Origin: Halobaculum gomorrense
Lineage (GTDB): Archaea; Halobacteriota; Halobacteria; Halobacteriales; Haloferacaceae
Length of the DNA stretch: 64,000 nucleotides
Reading direction: 5' to 3'
Assembly: GCF_900129775.1 (NCBI RefSeq)
Contig: NZ_FQWV01000004.1
Location: 62,001-126,000 of the forward strand
Part shown: piece after piece, positions 61,349 through 64,000 of the stretch
Numbering within the stretch: position 1 is the first letter of the stretch
Layout: every line of letters starts with the position of its first letter
Position numbers and translations under genes: made by a program
The notes under the pieces: generated by a model
What the model saw: the letters and a program-made list of their open reading frames with translations, nothing else
What the model was told of the DNA's origin: nothing
Databases searched by the model: none

Positions 61349-62649
61349 CGCGTCGCCTCCGCGATGGCCCGATCGAGGTCCGCGACGATGTCTCCGGGGT
61401 CCTCGATCCCGACGGAGAGCCGGAGGAGGTCGGGACTCACGCCCGCGGCCGCCTGCTCCGCCTCGGACAACTGCGCGTGGGTCGTGCTCGCCGGATGGAT
61501 GATCAGCGAGCGGGCGTCGCCGATGTTCGCGAGGAACGACACCAGCTCCACTTCCTCGCAGACGCGCTTGCCGGCGGCGAAGCCTTCGTCCAGCCCGAAC
61601 ACGACCATGCCGCCGAACCCGTCGAGGTACTCGGCGGCGGCGTCGTGCGTCGGGTGGTCCTCGAAGCCGGGGTAGGTGACCCACGCCACCTCGGGATGAT
61701 CGCGGAGGTGTTCGGCGACGACGCGCGCGTTCTCGCAGTGCTTCTCCATGCGGATCGGGAGCGTCGAGAGCCCTTGGAGCGTCTGCCACGCGTCGAAGGG
61801 GGACTGCGGGTTCCCGAGCGTGCGCACGCCGCGGTGGCGCGCGACCTGTGCGAACGCCCGCTCGCCGAACCGCTCGGAGAAGTCGATGCCGAAGGCGGGG
61901 TTCTCCCCCGACAGCTCGGGGTAGTCGGCGTCCGGGTGGTCCCACGGGAAGGTGCCGCCGTCGACGAGGACGCCGCCGACGGTCGTGCCCGCACCGTGGA
62001 TCCACTTCGTCGTCGAGTTCCACACGATGTCGGCGCCGTGGTCGATCGGGTTGCACAGCGCCGGCGTGGCGAACGTGTTGTCGACGACGAGCGGGACCGC
62101 GCGGTCGTGCGCGATCTCGGCGATCCGCCCGAAGTCGGGCGTGACGAGCGAGGGGTTCGCGACCGTCTCGACGTGGACGAACGCCGTGTCCTCGTCGACG
62201 GCGTCCTCGTACGCCGCGTAGTCGGTCGTGTCGACGGTTCGCACCTCGACGCCGCGCCGCGAGCCCATGTGCGCGAGGTAGGCGCTCGTGCCGCCGTACA
62301 TGTCGGCGCTGGCGACGACGTTGTCGCCGGTGCGCGCGAGCAGGCTCGTCGCGGTGTCGAGGGCGGCCATCCCAGAGGCGGTGGCGACGGCGTCGACGCC
62401 GGCCTCCAGGTCCGCGAGTCGCTCCTCCAGCACCCGCGTCGTCGGATTGGAGATGCGCGTGTACACGTCGCCCTCGCGGTCGAGGGCGTACAGATCGGCA
62501 GCGGTGTCGGCGTCGGGGAACGCGTAGGAGGTCGTCTGGTAGATGGGCGGCGCTCGCGCGCCGGTCGCCGAGTCGCCCGTCCAGCCGGTGTGGAGCGCTC
62601 GCGTCCGTGCGCCCCACTCGCCCGCCGGCGCGTCGGCGTCGTCGGTCAT
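61345..62649 (-). CDS. metY: O-acetylhomoserine sulfhydrylase-type PLP enzyme (MetY paralogue 2)
   Basis: 434 residues. Same family and layout as the gene at 58635: [60 protein letters not shown] lysine in [16 protein letters not shown]. First gene of an operon with metX (4-nt overlap). A perfect palindrome sits on its promoter. The two MetY copies may use sulfide and methanethiol respectively, or differ in expression; sequence does not decide. Confidence 0.92.
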   Translation of the reverse strand: MTDDADAPAGEWGARTRALHTGWTGDSATGARAPPIYQTTSYAFPDADTAADLYALDREGDVYTRISNPTTRVLEERLADLEAGVDAVATASGMAALDTATSLLARTGDNVVASADMYGGTSAYLAHMGSRRGVEVRTVDTTDYAAYEDAVDEDTAFVHVETVANPSLVTPDFGRIAEIAHDRAVPLVVDNTFATPALCNPIDHGADIVWNSTTKWIHGAGTTVGGVLVDGGTFPWDHPDADYPELSGENPAFGIDFSERFGERAFAQVARHRGVRTLGNPQSPFDAWQTLQGLSTLPIRMEKHCENARVVAEHLRDHPEVAWVTYPGFEDHPTHDAAAEYLDGFGGMVVFGLDEGFAAGKRVCEEVELVSFLANIGDARSLIIHPASTTHAQLSEAEQAAAGVSPDLLRLSVGIEDPGDIVADLDRAIAEATR

Positions 62650-62658
62650 GTACTACGG

Positions 62659-62682
62659 GCATATCCACACAAACGGATATGC
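62659..62682 (-). promoter_or_regulatory. Palindrome GCATATCC-N8-GGATATGC at the metY-metX promoter
   Basis: Perfect 8-bp inverted repeat with an 8-nt spacer. One arm contains the TATA-like GCATATCC on the - strand, centred about 30 nt before the ATG at 62649, and the other covers the region up to the transcript start. A dimeric repressor here would block TBP and RNA polymerase. The + strand ABC gene starts 80 bp away on the other side and has its own TATA-like element (~62730). Confidence 0.55.
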
Positions 62683-62762
62683 ACGCGAGTTACGGCAACG
62701 TCTGCCGGCTGCCGCACGAACTCCCAAAGTCTAAAGCGGAGACCGGCGGAAGCGGGCGGTAT

Positions 62763-63752
62763 ATGGCCGCCATCGAGTTGGACGGCGTCACGAAGCGATA
62801 CGGCGACGTAACGGCCGTCCGCGACCTCAACCTCGCGGTCGAGGAGGGCGAGGTGTTCGGCTTCCTCGGCCCGAACGGGGCGGGGAAGTCGACGACGATC
62901 AACATGCTGCTCGACTTCGTGCGTCCCACGAGCGGCACCGTCCGGGTGCTCTCGCGGGACGCGCAGGCGGAGTCGGTCGCGGTCCGCCGCCGGACGGGGG
63001 TCCTCCCCGAGGGGTACGACGTGTACGAGCGGCTCAGCGGCCGCAAACACATCGAGTTCGCGATGCGCTCGAAGGAAGTCGACGGCGACGCAGAGGCGAT
63101 GCTGGAGCGCGTGGGCATCGCCGACGCCGCCGACCGCCGCGCGGGCGGCTACTCCAAGGGGATGCGCCAGCGGCTCGTCCTCGGGATGGCGCTCGTCGGC
63201 GACCCGGACCTGCTCATCCTCGACGAACCCTCCTCCGGACTGGACCCCGCCGGCGCCAAGGAGATGCGCGAGATCGTCCGCAGCGAGGCCGACCGCGGCG
63301 CGACGGTGTTCTTCTCCAGTCACGTCCTCGGGCAGGTGGAGTCGGTGTGCGACCGCGTCGGCATCATGCGCGAGGGGGAACTCGTCGCCGAGGACTCCAT
63401 TGAGGGCCTGCGCGAGGCCGTCGGCGGCGAGGAGCAACTCGTCGTCACCGTCGACGCTGCCAGCGAGGAGGATGTCGAGGCCGTCCGCGCGCTCGCGGGC
63501 GTCTCCTCGGCGGCGACCGACGGCGGCACCGTCACGGTGTCGTGCGAGAGCGACGCGAAGACGCAGGTGATCGGGGCGCTGGAAGACGCCGGGGTCACCG
63601 TGAAGGACTTCACCACCCAGGAGGCGAGCCTGGAGGATCTCTTCCTCACCTACGCGGAGGGCGCTGGCGCCGTCACCGGCACCGGCACCGGGGCAGGTGC
63701 GGGTCGCGGTGACGACAGCACCGCCGCCGCGGACACGGAGGTGCCCGAATGA
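62763..63752 (+). CDS. ABC transporter ATP-binding protein
   Basis: 329 residues. Walker A GPNGAGKSTT (36-45), signature YSKGMRQRL (in place of LSGGQ), Walker B LLILDEPSSGLD, H-loop SSHVLGQVESVCDRVG, plus an ~80-residue C-terminal accessory domain and a Gly/Thr-rich tail. The DRA/CcmA-type exporter ATPase group; the partner permease follows after 145 bp. Substrate unknown. Leaderless start from GTCTAAAG (~62730). Confidence 0.9.
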   Translation: MAAIELDGVTKRYGDVTAVRDLNLAVEEGEVFGFLGPNGAGKSTTINMLLDFVRPTSGTVRVLSRDAQAESVAVRRRTGVLPEGYDVYERLSGRKHIEFAMRSKEVDGDAEAMLERVGIADAADRRAGGYSKGMRQRLVLGMALVGDPDLLILDEPSSGLDPAGAKEMREIVRSEADRGATVFFSSHVLGQVESVCDRVGIMREGELVAEDSIEGLREAVGGEEQLVVTVDAASEEDVEAVRALAGVSSAATDGGTVTVSCESDAKTQVIGALEDAGVTVKDFTTQEASLEDLFLTYAEGAGAVTGTGTGAGAGRGDDSTAAADTEVPE

Positions 63753-63897
63753 GCTTCGGGAGACGGTCCTGCTCGCTCGCGTCGCTCACGGGTCGCTTCG
63801 CTCCCCGATCGTCACCGAGGTCTCACTCCGTTCGACCTCGTACCGCTCACTTCGCGGGCTGCGACTCCCGTGCTCACACTCACCGGGGGTGGTTCGC
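63753..63897 (+). other. Insertion-like segment between ABC ATPase and permease
   Basis: ATGAGCTTCG at 63749 (ATG overlapping the ATPase stop) and GTGAGCGTCG at 63898 (permease start) are near-identical and 149 bp apart, as if the original permease start had been separated from the gene by an insertion. The segment contains CGAGGT-N13-ACCTCG (63816-63840), a hairpin of the same type as the 63-bp repeats at 31.7 kb. A 50-codon ORF (63749-63901) bridges it with overlaps at both ends; its product is Ser/Arg-rich and looks non-coding. Confidence 0.5.
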
Positions 63898-64000
63898 GTG
63901 AGCGTCGAGGCCGTCGCGCGAAAAGACTTCCAAGACGCCGTCCGTTCGCGGTGGCTGCTGGGGCTGACGGCGTTCTTCGTCCTGCTCGTCTCAGTCGTCG
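63898..64000 (+). CDS. ABC-2-type permease, 5' end only (partial)
   Basis: GTG start followed by MSVEAVARKDFQDAVRSRWL and a first hydrophobic segment (LGLTAFFVLLVSVV) that runs off the window. The VARKDFQDAVRSRWL amphipathic lead-in followed by a membrane span is typical of ABC-2/ABCB-like permease subunits paired with this ATPase type. Confidence 0.75.
   Translation, partial: MSVEAVARKDFQDAVRSRWLLGLTAFFVLLVSVV

Noticed and set aside
1-64000. tRNA, rRNA or other structured RNA genes
   Set aside because: I scanned intergenic regions by eye for tRNA-like arms and conserved rRNA blocks and saw none; a covariance-model search could still find small RNAs.

Overview
The window is chromosomal DNA from a haloarchaeon (class Halobacteria). 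The GC content is very high, the proteins are strongly acidic, most starts are leaderless (a TATA-like box centred about 26 nt before the first codon, almost no 5'UTR), and the gene content is archaeal: archaellum motor genes, an archaeal taxis system, the DP2 subunit of DNA polymerase D, and haloarchaea-type small zinc proteins. I cannot fix the genus; nothing in the sequence contradicts the Halorubrum/Haloferax side of the class.

Layout. 0-9.6 kb: end of an unknown gene, then cheY-cheC-cheD and the archaellum operon arlCE-F-G-H-I-J, all on +. 9.6-34.4 kb: mostly housekeeping genes (cstA-type transporter, ArsA/Get3-like ATPase, CobW-type GTPase, polyprenol kinase-like protein, glyS with a four-CBS protein, a soluble PAS transducer, uvrC, upp, mdh, an SDR, an S9 peptidase, an IMPACT protein, hisB and hisA), plus a perfect 63-bp tandem repeat at 31.7-32.1 kb. 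34.6-36.3 kb: a KhtT/KhtU-like K+ or Na+/H+ antiporter pair. 36.4-46.5 kb: the second taxis block, with convergent cheF genes, a HEAT-repeat protein, cheR-cheA-cheB on -, cheW on +, and two KaiC/RAD55-like ATPases with an unknown partner. 46.5-48.3 kb: a broken lipoprotein-like gene and two inverted copies of a 212-bp MITE flanking a DUF5783-like gene and a NifU-domain gene. 48.5-58.4 kb: a sulfatase-fold hydrolase, panE-like reductase, tandem rubredoxin-like proteins, the 1879-codon DP2 gene carrying two inteins, and a PPC-domain protein. 58.6-62.7 kb: metX with two paralogous metY-type genes. The end holds an ABC ATPase and the start of its permease, split by a 149-bp insertion-like segment.

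How it fits together. Transducers (the soluble Htr here and others elsewhere) signal through CheW/CheA to CheY. CheB, CheR, CheC and CheD adjust methylation and phosphorylation, and CheF links CheY-P to the ArlCE switch on the ArlH/I/J motor. Archaellin genes are not in the window.

The signals I find most novel are: a duplicated 63-nt promoter module in front of arlCE and arlI, with a conserved TTATC-N6-GATA(A/G) inverted repeat; short promoter-proximal ORFs whose stop codons overlap the starts of arlI and cheB; the MITE pair with target-site duplications; the 63-bp hairpin repeat array and a related hairpin insert in the ABC operon; and a perfect palindrome sitting on the promoter of the methionine operon.
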